Positions 7,074-14,179 are shown, counted from the first letter of the stretch. The stretch: DNA of 14,440 nt from Candidatus Hodarchaeota archaeon (GCA_016839665.1 JAEOTU010000190.1:1-14440); one strand, 5' to 3'. Numbers and translations: made by a program. Notes: generated from the sequence alone by a model not told the origin.

Positions 7074-7571
7074 TTAGAAACCCCAAGCACCTCGTCCCCG
7101 CATTCGTCGAACTTCTAGGATTTGACCAGAATGAGTAAACTCGTGATTGAAATGTAATATGAAGGACTTACCAATGTTTTTATTTGCCCAATTCGGAGGG
7201 AAACCTGTTGTATCATAGGATTCTTCTAGCCAATCATCAGTTTTAGAATCTAACACCTTTGCTATTTCTCCATTCACAAGTTTAAATTTGCTAAAGAGAT
7301 CCTCTAATGTAAACGACTCGGGAAAGTCTCCTTCTGTATTCATCCAAAAAGCAGACATGTACTCATCTGAGAGTGCTATTGAATTACCACAAAATCTATG
7401 ATTTGCAATGGAATCATGATTAACAAGAACATGTCCTACAATCCATCCAATTGCTGGTGAACCAACTTCGGGTTTCCAGCGTAAATCCTCATCGTCTAAA
7501 TCACGTGTTACAAATTTTATCTGATTTTCTAACGCATAACAGAGAGTTTTAATGAAGTATAAAGTTTTCAT
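7074..7571 (-). CDS. DinB-family four-helix metal-binding protein
   Basis: The 165-residue protein fits the DinB/YfiT fold. An early helix contains GWIVGHVLVNH and a late helix contains HFNHEFTHSGQI. The expected metal triad is H47, H143 and H147, on helices two and four of the bundle. Family members include thiol-dependent S-transferases (bacillithiol, mycothiol) and damage-induced proteins, but the substrate is unknown for most. The C-terminal RRMRGRGAWGF is short and basic. It is the second gene of the operon, 25 bases after the epimerase. Thiol-transfer detoxification is possible but not shown. Confidence 0.82.
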   Translation of the reverse strand: MKTLYFIKTLCYALENQIKFVTRDLDDEDLRWKPEVGSPAIGWIVGHVLVNHDSIANHRFCGNSIALSDEYMSAFWMNTEGDFPESFTLEDLFSKFKLVNGEIAKVLDSKTDDWLEESYDTTGFPPNWANKNIGKSFILHFNHEFTHSGQILEVRRMRGRGAWGF

Positions 7572-7596
7572 GCGATCTCAACCAATTATATTCTTT

Positions 7597-8592
7597 TTAG
7601 ACTATTCCTTCTTTTTGTAACCAATTTACTGTTCGAGTTATTGTTTCTTGAGCGGATAATTTAGGTTGATAACCCAATTCTGAACGGATCTTAGAATCAT
7701 CAAAGAGTCGGTCTCTCGAGAACTTTATGACGCGATACCGATTGAGAGTTGAGTGTTTACCTCTCAATTTTCCTAAGATCTCGCTGAAAAAGCCAACTGA
7801 ATACGCAAGAAAATAAGGATAGCTTTTAGGAGGTTTAGAAACAACTAATTTTGAGGCTATTTGATCGTAAAGATCCTTTACTGTTATTTCAAATGATTTT
7901 ACGTTATAAGTTCTATTCCTAGCTTTATCCTGTTGACTAATAATAAGCAAGACAGCTTGAGCTAAATCCTCTGCTGCTACCCAGGTTTGTTTGGCTTTTC
8001 CGTTACGAATCATTGGGAATTTTCCATTTTTTATTGCATTGGATATTTTTGCCATATGGGTAAAATCTCTAGATCCCATTACATTCGGTGGTCGGATTAT
8101 TGATGCTTCTATAACTCCTTTCTCAATAGCATCCTTCACAATTTTTTCAGCTGCTACTTTTGACTTATGATAATTTCCGTAGGGTCCATATGGAGTTTCC
8201 TCAGAAATATAGACTGAAGCTACTCGCGGATAAACGCTTGATGAGGATATATAGATCAAGAACTGTGATGAACCTGATTGCTCCAAGGCATCAATAACAT
8301 TTTGGGTGCCTTGAGCGTTGACTTCCATTAACCGTGAAAGAGGAGCCCAATCATCTGCAAGAGCAGCTGCATGAATTATTATATCAGGTTGGAAATCAGC
8401 TATTGTAAGAGTCAACAACGTTCGATCAGTAATATCTCCTTGATGAACGGCCAACCCAGCTCGTTTTCTGCTCTCAGCTTTCGCTATATCTCTCACAAAA
8501 AGCAAGATATCCGATCCAGAGTACTTCTCTTCAAGAGCATCTACTATATGACTTCCAACAAACCCTGTTCCACCCGTTACCATGATTTTCAT
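7597..8592 (-). CDS. NAD(P)-dependent epimerase/dehydratase, extended SDR family
   Basis: The 331-residue protein begins MKIMVTGGTGFVGSHIV, the Rossmann GxxGxxG dinucleotide motif. It continues with HQGDITD, IIHAAALADDW, a VNAQGTQNVIDA helix, catalytic ISSSSVYP and the YHKSK form of YxxxK at about residues 153-157. This is the extended-SDR layout of sugar-nucleotide epimerases and 3-beta-hydroxysteroid dehydrogenase-like enzymes. The substrate is not identifiable. ATG at 8592 is chosen over an upstream in-frame start at 8631 because AAGGGTGA (8596-8605 on this strand) is an excellent Shine-Dalgarno and the Rossmann strand starts at once. It leads the epimerase-DinB-nucleotidyltransferase-CinA operon. 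Confidence 0.88.
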   Translation of the reverse strand: MKIMVTGGTGFVGSHIVDALEEKYSGSDILLFVRDIAKAESRKRAGLAVHQGDITDRTLLTLTIADFQPDIIIHAAALADDWAPLSRLMEVNAQGTQNVIDALEQSGSSQFLIYISSSSVYPRVASVYISEETPYGPYGNYHKSKVAAEKIVKDAIEKGVIEASIIRPPNVMGSRDFTHMAKISNAIKNGKFPMIRNGKAKQTWVAAEDLAQAVLLIISQQDKARNRTYNVKSFEITVKDLYDQIASKLVVSKPPKSYPYFLAYSVGFFSEILGKLRGKHSTLNRYRVIKFSRDRLFDDSKIRSELGYQPKLSAQETITRTVNWLQKEGIV

Positions 8593-8704
8593 ATAGTTCA
8601 CCCTTGAGAGTAGGATTAATTTTAACTTCATTGAATCTTTTTCTAAAGGCAGTTTTAAATTTCATTGTTAGACATAATGATCTCATGATTAAGAGGGCTT
8701 CGTA
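8593..8704. promoter_or_regulatory. Divergent promoter region of the epimerase operon and DUF2085-like gene
   Basis: AGTTTTAAATTTC at 8651-8663 is AT-rich and reads TATA-like on both strands. On the plus strand a start near 8683 would leave a short leader with GAGGG at 8693-8697 before TTG 8705. On the minus strand, this box or AAGTTAAAATTAATC (revcomp of 8615-8629) could drive the epimerase operon. I see no strong operator. Confidence 0.35.
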
Positions 8705-9343
8705 TTGAAAAGCTCGCTGAAAAAAGCTCTTATTATTAGTACCCCATTTTCTGTTTTAATATTTAGCGTCCTTGTTGTTTCATTTCTGTTTCATGATTAT
8801 TCAAACCCTCTTGATGAGGATTGGATCACGCGGCAATTCCTGCTCGGAATGTTTATGTTCACTGGTCTAACAATAATCCCTAGACTCCTTCACTTACAGC
8901 TGATCTTTTCTAGAGGGAGGCCTTCCTGTTCAATGAACCTCAGTCATCATCCTCCCTCGATTCGTCACACACACGAATTCCAAATTAGAGATTATTCAAT
9001 ATGTTCTGGTTGTTTTGGTAGTTTTCTCGGCATCATAATTTCAGAATTCATCTTTCTAGGATATTTTTTGAATCCTCACATATTTTTTGTTTGTCTAGCA
9101 ACACAGTATTTCTTGATTGGATTGATCCTGATCATATTATCTTATAGTCGATATTTAATCTCCGTCAAACCGAACATTCGGTTAATCCAACATCTAGCTC
9201 TTTTTATAGGCTTAGTTTTAGCTCTAATTGCATGTGACTTGACATTCAAGTCAGCATTTGCAATGATTCTATTATTGCCAAGCTGGTTACTATTTCTCAT
9301 AGGACGCGTTCAATTAGGAAAATTAGATCATCTAAAGTTCTAA
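8705..9343 (+). CDS. DUF2085-like membrane protein
   Basis: The 212-residue protein has about six hydrophobic segments, near residues 7-29, 43-66, 103-122, 124-148, 158-178 and 180-200. Between the second and third is a polar loop, SHHPPSIRHTHEF, followed by YSICSGCFGSFLG. This resembles the DUF2085 signature (CHQxPxRS followed by VCxRCxGxxxG), with the CxxC pair kept as C100 and C103 and the first cysteine replaced by serine (S80-H81). The function of DUF2085 proteins is not established; the Cys/His loop suggests metal binding or redox chemistry. The start is TTG with GAGGG seven bases upstream. The gene stands alone, divergent from the epimerase operon and convergent with the ABC ATPase gene. 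Confidence 0.68.
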   Translation: MKSSLKKALIISTPFSVLIFSVLVVSFLFHDYSNPLDEDWITRQFLLGMFMFTGLTIIPRLLHLQLIFSRGRPSCSMNLSHHPPSIRHTHEFQIRDYSICSGCFGSFLGIIISEFIFLGYFLNPHIFFVCLATQYFLIGLILIILSYSRYLISVKPNIRLIQHLALFIGLVLALIACDLTFKSAFAMILLLPSWLLFLIGRVQLGKLDHLKF

Positions 9344-9373
9344 AATCCAGCTATTAGAATACAAAACTATCAT

Positions 9374-9396
9374 AATCAGAGAAAAAAAAGCTGATT
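9374..9396 (-). terminator. Poly-U tract and weak hairpin at the end of the transporter operon
   Basis: On the minus strand the transcript would contain a six-base stem (AATCAG/CTGATT) around a loop that includes eight consecutive U (9382-9389). Archaeal transcription commonly ends at U-rich tracts. Unusually, the tract encodes the last residues of the ATPase and the stem covers its stop codon. Confidence 0.4.
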
Positions 9397-10146
9397 GATA
9401 ATTGTCTGAAGTTTGGGATCGAGAGGACTTCCTTGCCAAATTATACTTTTATCAAGGCATACAACACTGGTAGTAAATTCTCGAAGAAAACTCATCTTAT
9501 GGGTTACCAAGATAATTGTAAGGTCTTTTTCTTGATGAAGTTTTTGTATCAAATCCATGATCGCTCGCTCTACCCGAAAATCAAGAGCAGCAGTTGGTTC
9601 ATCTAATAAAAGTATTTCTGGGTTACTTGCTAATGCCCTGGCAACCATAACCTTCTGCTGTTGGCCTCCGCTTAAATGCCCAATAGGACGTTTTCGAAAT
9701 TTCTTCATACCAACAGCTTGAAGTGCATCCTCAACAAAGGGATCCTCCTTCTTGAGACGCCTCAAAAACCCAAGCTGAGCATAACGCCCCATTGCTACTA
9801 CATCTTCCACAAGAGCAGGAAAACTTCTATCAATGTTATGAATTTGAGGAACATATCCCATATTCATGTTTTGATGGTGTTTGATGGAATGTAATTGTCT
9901 TTCTCCTTTAAAAAACCTAATTGATCCACGTGTTGGTGGTATAAGTCCCAAAATTGCTTTAAGAAGAGTTGATTTTCCAGAACCATTTGGCCCACAGATT
10001 CCAAGAACCTCACCTTTGTAAACATCGAGATTTATATTAGCTAAGGCAACTACATTCTGATAAGCAACCACAACGTTATTCATACAGATTAGTGGGGATA
10101 GTACACCTCTTGATTCAGAGATCTCGACTTTAGCTATATCTGTCAT
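9376..10146 (-). CDS. znuC: Zinc/manganese ABC transporter ATP-binding protein
   Basis: The 256-residue ATPase shows all ABC motifs: Walker A GPNGSGKST, Q-loop in MGYVPQIHNID, signature LSGGQQQKVMVARAL, Walker B ILLLDEPTAALDF and the H-loop THKMS. VPQIHNIDRSFPALVEDVVAMGRY is typical of the metal-uptake (ZnuC/MntB/TroB) branch. It powers import by the permease encoded 15 bases upstream. AGAAGGAG precedes the ATG. The first 20 residues are an extra polar leader before the first beta strand. The last codons run through an eight-T tract on this strand, discussed as a terminator. The gene symbol is by family; zinc versus manganese is not proven. Confidence 0.92.
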   Translation of the reverse strand: MTDIAKVEISESRGVLSPLICMNNVVVAYQNVVALANINLDVYKGEVLGICGPNGSGKSTLLKAILGLIPPTRGSIRFFKGERQLHSIKHHQNMNMGYVPQIHNIDRSFPALVEDVVAMGRYAQLGFLRRLKKEDPFVEDALQAVGMKKFRKRPIGHLSGGQQQKVMVARALASNPEILLLDEPTAALDFRVERAIMDLIQKLHQEKDLTIILVTHKMSFLREFTTSVVCLDKSIIWQGSPLDPKLQTIINQLFFL

Positions 10147-10161
10147 TATGTTCTCCTTCTA

Positions 10162-11202
10162 CTAATGTTCTTCATGTTCGTGAGTACTCGGGGCTTTTTC
10201 TGGAAGTTTACGCTTATCAATGATAATATCCCCTCTCCTATGATCATCATGAGAAACGTGAGAGTGAGGAGTGTCTGATTGTAGACAATCAGGATCATCA
10301 CAAACTCCTTCATCAATAACCTCACCGCAGAAAGGACATTCAGTAGGTAATTGAGCTACACGACGTTTTGGGGAGATAAGAAACGAAATAAAGAAAATAA
10401 AGGTAATTAAAGTCACTATCGTTGATCCTGATGGAAGATCAAATACAACTGAAAGATAAAGCCCGCCGACTGTGGAAAATACTCCAAAGAATCCTGCTAA
10501 AAGTAATAAACGATTGAAACGAAACGTTAACTGGTAAGCAGCTGCTGCAGGTGTTACAATCATTGCGAAAACCAAAATTGCACCTATTGCTTTTAAGGAA
10601 ACAGAGATTGTCATCGAAACTAAAATCAAAAAAACATAGTTCAATAATCTAACAGGAACACCTGAGATTTTAGCTGATTCTTCATCAAAGGTCATGAAAT
10701 ATAACTCTTTCTTAATAGCAAAGATAACGATGATGATTAGGAGGCTAAACACAATCAACAAAGTGAATGTGTTGGGGCTAATTATCAAAATATTTCCGAA
10801 TAGGATCGAAGGCACATCAGTGCTATAAACTGGCATAAGACTAATGAAAAGGATGGCTAATGCCATGAAAAAAGAAAAAGTCACTCCTATAATGATTTCA
10901 TCTTTCATTATTTTCTTTTCATTCACGTAACCAATACTAATCGAGGATAAAACAGAGAAGAGCATGATAACTAATAAAGGATCCAGACCCAATAAAATAG
11001 CCAAAGCTGCGCCAGCAAAAGCAGAATGAGCAATTGCCTCTCCAAGAAAAACCATTCCTCTTAAAAGTACAAAAGATCCAATCAATGCACAAATAATCCC
11101 AATAAGTATCGCAGCAACCAATGCTTTCTGCATGAAATCATATTGGAGATATTCCCAAAAGGCATTAGGATTAAAGGTAATTTCTAATGAAAATAGCTTC
11201 AT
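10162..11202 (-). CDS. znuB: Zinc/manganese ABC transporter permease (ABC-3 family) with metal-binding tail
   Basis: Residues 1-278 form a standard ABC-3 metal permease with about eight or nine hydrophobic segments. Typical stretches are LRGMVFLGEAIAHSAFAGAALA (residues 47-68), LFGNIL and SLKAIGAILVFAMIVTPAAAA (202-222), the last being the coupling region. After ISPKRR the protein becomes hydrophilic. It carries C289, C292, C301 and C306, a CX2C-X8-CX4C zinc-ribbon-like pattern, then H313, H315, H318, H321 and a final THEHEEH. Ordinary ZnuB or MntC permeases stop soon after the last helix, so this tail of about 65 residues is an addition. By the positive-inside rule (SPKRR) it is probably cytoplasmic. 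ATG overlaps the regulator's TGA (ATGA, 11199-11202), and the ATPase follows after 15 bases. Confidence 0.92.
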   Translation of the reverse strand: MKLFSLEITFNPNAFWEYLQYDFMQKALVAAILIGIICALIGSFVLLRGMVFLGEAIAHSAFAGAALAILLGLDPLLVIMLFSVLSSISIGYVNEKKIMKDEIIIGVTFSFFMALAILFISLMPVYSTDVPSILFGNILIISPNTFTLLIVFSLLIIIVIFAIKKELYFMTFDEESAKISGVPVRLLNYVFLILVSMTISVSLKAIGAILVFAMIVTPAAAAYQLTFRFNRLLLLAGFFGVFSTVGGLYLSVVFDLPSGSTIVTLITFIFFISFLISPKRRVAQLPTECPFCGEVIDEGVCDDPDCLQSDTPHSHVSHDDHRRGDIIIDKRKLPEKAPSTHEHEEH

Positions 11203-11660
11203 TCTGAATAGTCTCCTTCTTCAATTACTTCATTCCATTCTGTACACAGGTTTTCAGCTCTTATGGCCTCTTTTAGCTCACAATCAGTTTGGTGAAATTT
11301 TCTAATGGCATTAATAAATTCACATGAGACAATTGGCGTCAATCGTAGAGCTTCTTTTGTTCTAACTGCTGCTGTTAAATCTAACGTCTCCTGAAAGTAA
11401 TTTTCAAGCAGATGCATGTGCCAAGTAATGTGTAAAGCGTGTTCTTTACCTGTCTCAGTCAATTTCACTAATTTATGGGGTTTCCAAGAGATAAGCTCAT
11501 TTTTTCGTAATTTCTTAATTAAAGAATGAAGAGTTTGCCTGCTACGATCAAAATGATATTCTTCATTTAAGATTTGAAATAGATCCCCTGCACGAATAGG
11601 TTTTTCCCAAGTATATAGAAAGAGCAGAATAAGTTTTTCGGAATCAGAGAGTCCAACCAT
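11199..11660 (-). CDS. DtxR/MntR-like winged-helix regulator with altered metal site
   Basis: The 153-residue protein has an N-terminal winged helix (residues 4-75; recognition region SRQTLHSLIKKLRKNELI, then LVKLTETGKEHA). A DtxR-type dimerisation part follows (HMHLLENYFQETLDL, then EALRLTPIVSCEFINAI). In DtxR and MntR the last segment reads EACRWEHVMS or similar, with Cys/Glu, Glu and His binding the metal. Here those positions are L105, T108 and P109, and the HxLLE histidine is M82 flanked by H81 and H83. Canonical metal sensing is therefore doubtful. There is no SH3-like C-terminal domain. It heads the permease-ATPase operon and faces the binding-protein gene, so it probably controls both. 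No Shine-Dalgarno is seen; a TATA-like GTTTATTATC (revcomp 11684-11693) about 28 bases upstream suggests a leaderless transcript. Confidence 0.8.
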   Translation of the reverse strand: MVGLSDSEKLILLFLYTWEKPIRAGDLFQILNEEYHFDRSRQTLHSLIKKLRKNELISWKPHKLVKLTETGKEHALHITWHMHLLENYFQETLDLTAAVRTKEALRLTPIVSCEFINAIRKFHQTDCELKEAIRAENLCTEWNEVIEEGDYSE

Positions 11661-11852
11661 TTTTCATCAACAACAACAAAGTAGATAATAAACTTAAGCT
11701 GGAAAATATCCGTTCAAAGAACCATGTGAGTTATATTAAAGGTACTTGATAAATTTTTCCGTCGCGATAAATTTTTTAAATATACTTTAATTTGGTAAAT
11801 CAATTATTTGTCTATATTCATTCAGTAAAAAAATTCCTTTATAGTGTTGAAA
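11661..11852. promoter_or_regulatory. Divergent control region of the metal-uptake genes
   Basis: This 192-base gap separates the regulator-permease-ATPase operon from the binding-protein gene. It holds a TATA-like box for the minus strand (11684-11693), AAATATACTTTAA near 11778-11790 as a possible plus-strand box, and AT-rich inverted repeats TTAAA(5)TTTAA (11776-11790) and TAATT(9)AATTA (11788-11806). An 11-base direct repeat is listed separately. It is the likely binding region of the adjacent DtxR-like regulator, by position only. Confidence 0.45.
11748..11776 (+). repeat. Tandem 11-base direct repeat in the metal-uptake control region
   Basis: GATAAATTTTT occurs at 11748-11758 and again at 11766-11776, 18 bases apart start to start. 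The copies lie in the divergent control region and could be paired regulator sites. AT-richness makes a chance match possible. Confidence 0.4.
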
Positions 11853-12896
11853 ATGTCAAATAAAAAGGAAAACATTTTTTTATTTCTCGTACTTTGCTTT
11901 TTTCTATTCAGTGGCACAATACAAGTTATATATGGAACCAACGCCGACAATCAGCGGTCTTCTGATCTAAAAGTTACTGTTTCTTTATCGATGATTGGTG
12001 ATTGGGCTCAGAATGTTGCTGGTGATCTATTTACTATTAGGAGTATTGTCAGTGGTCTCGAAAATCCACACACCTACGATCCTTTACCATCAGAAATCGC
12101 TGACGTTGCCAGTGCTGATCTTTTTATTAGATTTGGTCTAGCAGGTTTGGAGCCATGGGTAGATTCCGTGCTTCAATCAAGCCCTCCAGCTAGAACTTTG
12201 ACTTTAATTAATACATCCATTGAAGAATACATGGAAGTTGATCCTGTTATAGGAAAAAAGAATCCTCATGTATGGATGCAGCCCATAAACGCTAAGAATA
12301 TGACATCTAAAATTTATGAAATATTTACAGAGCTTAAACCAGAAAGTAATGTAACTCTTTATAGTAACCTCGTTTCATATCAAAATAGTCTCGATAACCT
12401 TCTCAGCAGAATTGATCTAGCCAAACAAAATTTTAATGGCACTAAAGTAGTAGTTCATCACCCGTCGTTCATCTATTTCTTTGATTTACTTGGTATAAAA
12501 CGAATTGGTGCTATTGAGGAGACTGAAGGTGCCGAACCGTCAGCAGCTCACATAGCTGAATTGACACAGAAAATGTTGGATGAAAAATGTGAGTTGATCA
12601 TCAATCAACCCCAATTAGATGAGGAAGACGTTGAGGCTTTAGCTATAGACACTAATGCAAAAATAGCAGTTTTAACCCCATTATTAGGAGTTCAGGTTGA
12701 AGATTCTCTTAAAGCTGAATATGGAGATTCAATCGATGAATACATTGAAATTTTTGACTATAATTTATATAAATTGGCCCATCCTTATACCCCGTCAGTC
12801 GAAAGTACCTCAGGTTTTGGAATATTTTCATTTCTAAGTATTGGATTCCTTATTATTGCTTATATAATTATTCGTAAGAGACGAATAGACTCTTAA
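11853..12896 (+). CDS. znuA: Zinc/manganese ABC transporter solute-binding protein, C-terminally anchored
   Basis: The 347-residue protein starts with a signal peptide (MSNKKENIFLFLVL..., cleavage likely near residue 28) and ends with a membrane helix from about residue 321 followed by RKRRIDS, so it would be held outside the membrane by its C terminus. Cluster A-I motifs are clear: ENPHTYDPLPSEI (H73), KKNPHVWMQP (H139), VVVHHPSFIYF (H203 is the expected ligand) and NQPQL. A third ligand of His rather than Glu points to the zinc-type branch. The fourth-ligand Asp of many relatives (LDPLG) is Thr here (LTPLLG), and the His-rich loop of ZnuA is absent. ATG 11853 is preferred to GTG 11844. It faces the regulator-permease-ATPase operon and completes the importer. 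Confidence 0.9.
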   Translation: MSNKKENIFLFLVLCFFLFSGTIQVIYGTNADNQRSSDLKVTVSLSMIGDWAQNVAGDLFTIRSIVSGLENPHTYDPLPSEIADVASADLFIRFGLAGLEPWVDSVLQSSPPARTLTLINTSIEEYMEVDPVIGKKNPHVWMQPINAKNMTSKIYEIFTELKPESNVTLYSNLVSYQNSLDNLLSRIDLAKQNFNGTKVVVHHPSFIYFFDLLGIKRIGAIEETEGAEPSAAHIAELTQKMLDEKCELIINQPQLDEEDVEALAIDTNAKIAVLTPLLGVQVEDSLKAEYGDSIDEYIEIFDYNLYKLAHPYTPSVESTSGFGIFSFLSIGFLIIAYIIIRKRRIDS

Positions 12897-12905
12897 TGCA
12901 TAAGC

Positions 12906-12917
12906 CAAATTATAAGA
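12906..12917 (+). promoter_or_regulatory. Candidate TATA element for the seven-helix/longin gene
   Basis: CAAATTATAAGA lies just after the binding-protein stop. A start about 25 bases on would fall near 12937, before either candidate start codon. It suggests, weakly, that the gene can be transcribed on its own. Confidence 0.3.
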
Positions 12918-12963
12918 ATCAAAATAATTAAGTTATTTTTTGTTCAGCGAGGCCTTTTACCAG

Positions 12964-14121
12964 ATGTCTGTATCAATTATTAATTATTTAGCTATAGGAG
13001 TTCTCTTAGTTCTCCTAGGAGTTTGTATCCTCTTATTAACAACATTAATGATACGATATATGCAAACTAAGGTTCTAGCAACAGTTTTTTTGTTAGCAGC
13101 AATAGCCTTATTGTTTATTGCAAATGTTATTGAAATTAGTATGGCGATAATTAATTTTGATAATCTTACCGTAAATTATGTCCAAAGCTCATTAATAAGA
13201 AATCCCGCAATATTCAACCTCTTAGGAATTTTTACAGCAGGCATGTTTTTGCTCTTCATTGACTATTTTGAGAACGAAAATATCTCTGCAACACGATTGG
13301 CTATATATTCAAGCATTTGTGTCGGACATCTGGTAAATTTAAGCATCGTAATGGGATTAAACCCTAATACAATTGAATTAGATCCGTCTTTAGGATTTTT
13401 AACAACTATTGTTGGAATTACAATATTATTAGGACTTCCAATTTTCTCAATCTATGTCTCTATCAGCTGTCTTCGTTCTATAGCTGCTGTTAAAAAATAT
13501 GCATTTGATTTAACCCAAATACGGCAACTAAACCAACTATCTTTAGCCATAATACTCTACTATGTTGTTACGCTAGTTTTCCTCATCAGTGGTTCATTAC
13601 TACACCAAAACAATATGCTCTCCGACGATCTTTTCATTATTTGGTTTGTTATTATACCACGATCAAGTCAGGTTGCAGGAAGTCTCTTATTGTGGTATTC
13701 TTATGCTATGTCTACTCGAACTGCTTTTCTCCAACCGCAACGAATGTATAGATTACTCATAATTACAAGAACAGGTTTACCACTATACTCATTTAATTTT
13801 AGAAAGGGAGACGAAGGCACAGACTCCATCTTACTATCAGGAGGGATAACAGCAATCAAATCTTTATTAAAAGAAGCAGTGGGAACTTCTTCTGAGATTG
13901 TAGCCATTAAGTTCAAAGAGAAAGAGATCATGGTAAGAAGTTATAGTAACTTCGGTATTTTTTTAATAGTTGACAGAACATCCAACTTTTTACGAAGAGC
14001 TATGGATTCGTTTGGAAATGAATTTGCTCAAGAATTCCAAGTTAATGAATTGGAGCTTATTGATGAAACAAAATTCAAAGATGCTGATTTATTAATCAAG
14101 AAAAACTTTGGTTTAGCATAA
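12964..14121 (+). CDS. Seven-transmembrane protein with C-terminal longin-like domain
   Basis: The 385-residue product has two parts. The first is seven hydrophobic helices, at about residues 4-30, 37-63, 82-101, 110-130, 143-168, 191-213 and 222-248. The second is a soluble domain at about 261-358. It opens with MYRLLIITRTGLPLYSF, continues with ILLSGGITAIKSLLKEA and a central strand pair ending FGIFLIVDRTS, and closes with NFLRRAMDSFGNEFAQEF. This order (strand-turn-strand, helix, three strands, long terminal helix) matches longin-like domains rather than a kinase. Longin and roadblock domains bind small GTPases or traffic proteins in eukaryotes and are abundant in Asgard archaea. A receptor-to-GTPase link is an inference. 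ATG 12964 has GAGG at 12949-12952; TTG 12940 would add eight residues. It may be co-transcribed with the binding protein, whose stop is 67 bases upstream. Confidence 0.72.
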   Translation: MSVSIINYLAIGVLLVLLGVCILLLTTLMIRYMQTKVLATVFLLAAIALLFIANVIEISMAIINFDNLTVNYVQSSLIRNPAIFNLLGIFTAGMFLLFIDYFENENISATRLAIYSSICVGHLVNLSIVMGLNPNTIELDPSLGFLTTIVGITILLGLPIFSIYVSISCLRSIAAVKKYAFDLTQIRQLNQLSLAIILYYVVTLVFLISGSLLHQNNMLSDDLFIIWFVIIPRSSQVAGSLLLWYSYAMSTRTAFLQPQRMYRLLIITRTGLPLYSFNFRKGDEGTDSILLSGGITAIKSLLKEAVGTSSEIVAIKFKEKEIMVRSYSNFGIFLIVDRTSNFLRRAMDSFGNEFAQEFQVNELELIDETKFKDADLLIKKNFGLA

Positions 14122-14150
14122 TAATCTATTGATGCTTTGATCATAAGTAG

Positions 14151-14179
14151 TTATGAATAAAAAACGAAAAAATTCATAA
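14151..14179. repeat. Perfect 8-base inverted repeat before the MBL-fold gene
   Basis: TTATGAAT (14151-14158) pairs with ATTCATAA (14172-14179) around an A-rich 13-base spacer. Its right arm runs into the TATA-like ATAATATAAAAG (14176-14187) of the next gene. It could be an operator or a hairpin closing the preceding transcript. Confidence 0.4.

Noticed and set aside
7597..8631. Longer epimerase starting at 8631
   Set aside because: The extra 13 residues precede the Rossmann strand and would bury the strong Shine-Dalgarno at 8596-8605 inside the gene.
11199..11660. MarR-type regulator
   Set aside because: The helix HMHLLENYFQETLDL and the following EALR...VS..F segment fit the DtxR dimerisation region better, as does the metal-transporter context.
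13701..13931. Open frame on the minus strand inside the longin-like region
   Set aside because: The plus-strand reading has clear domain pattern; this is its antisense shadow.
12964..14121. Histidine kinase or diguanylate cyclase with a seven-helix sensor
   Set aside because: There is no H-box, N/G boxes or GGDEF motif after the helices; the soluble part is only about 100 residues with a longin-type order.
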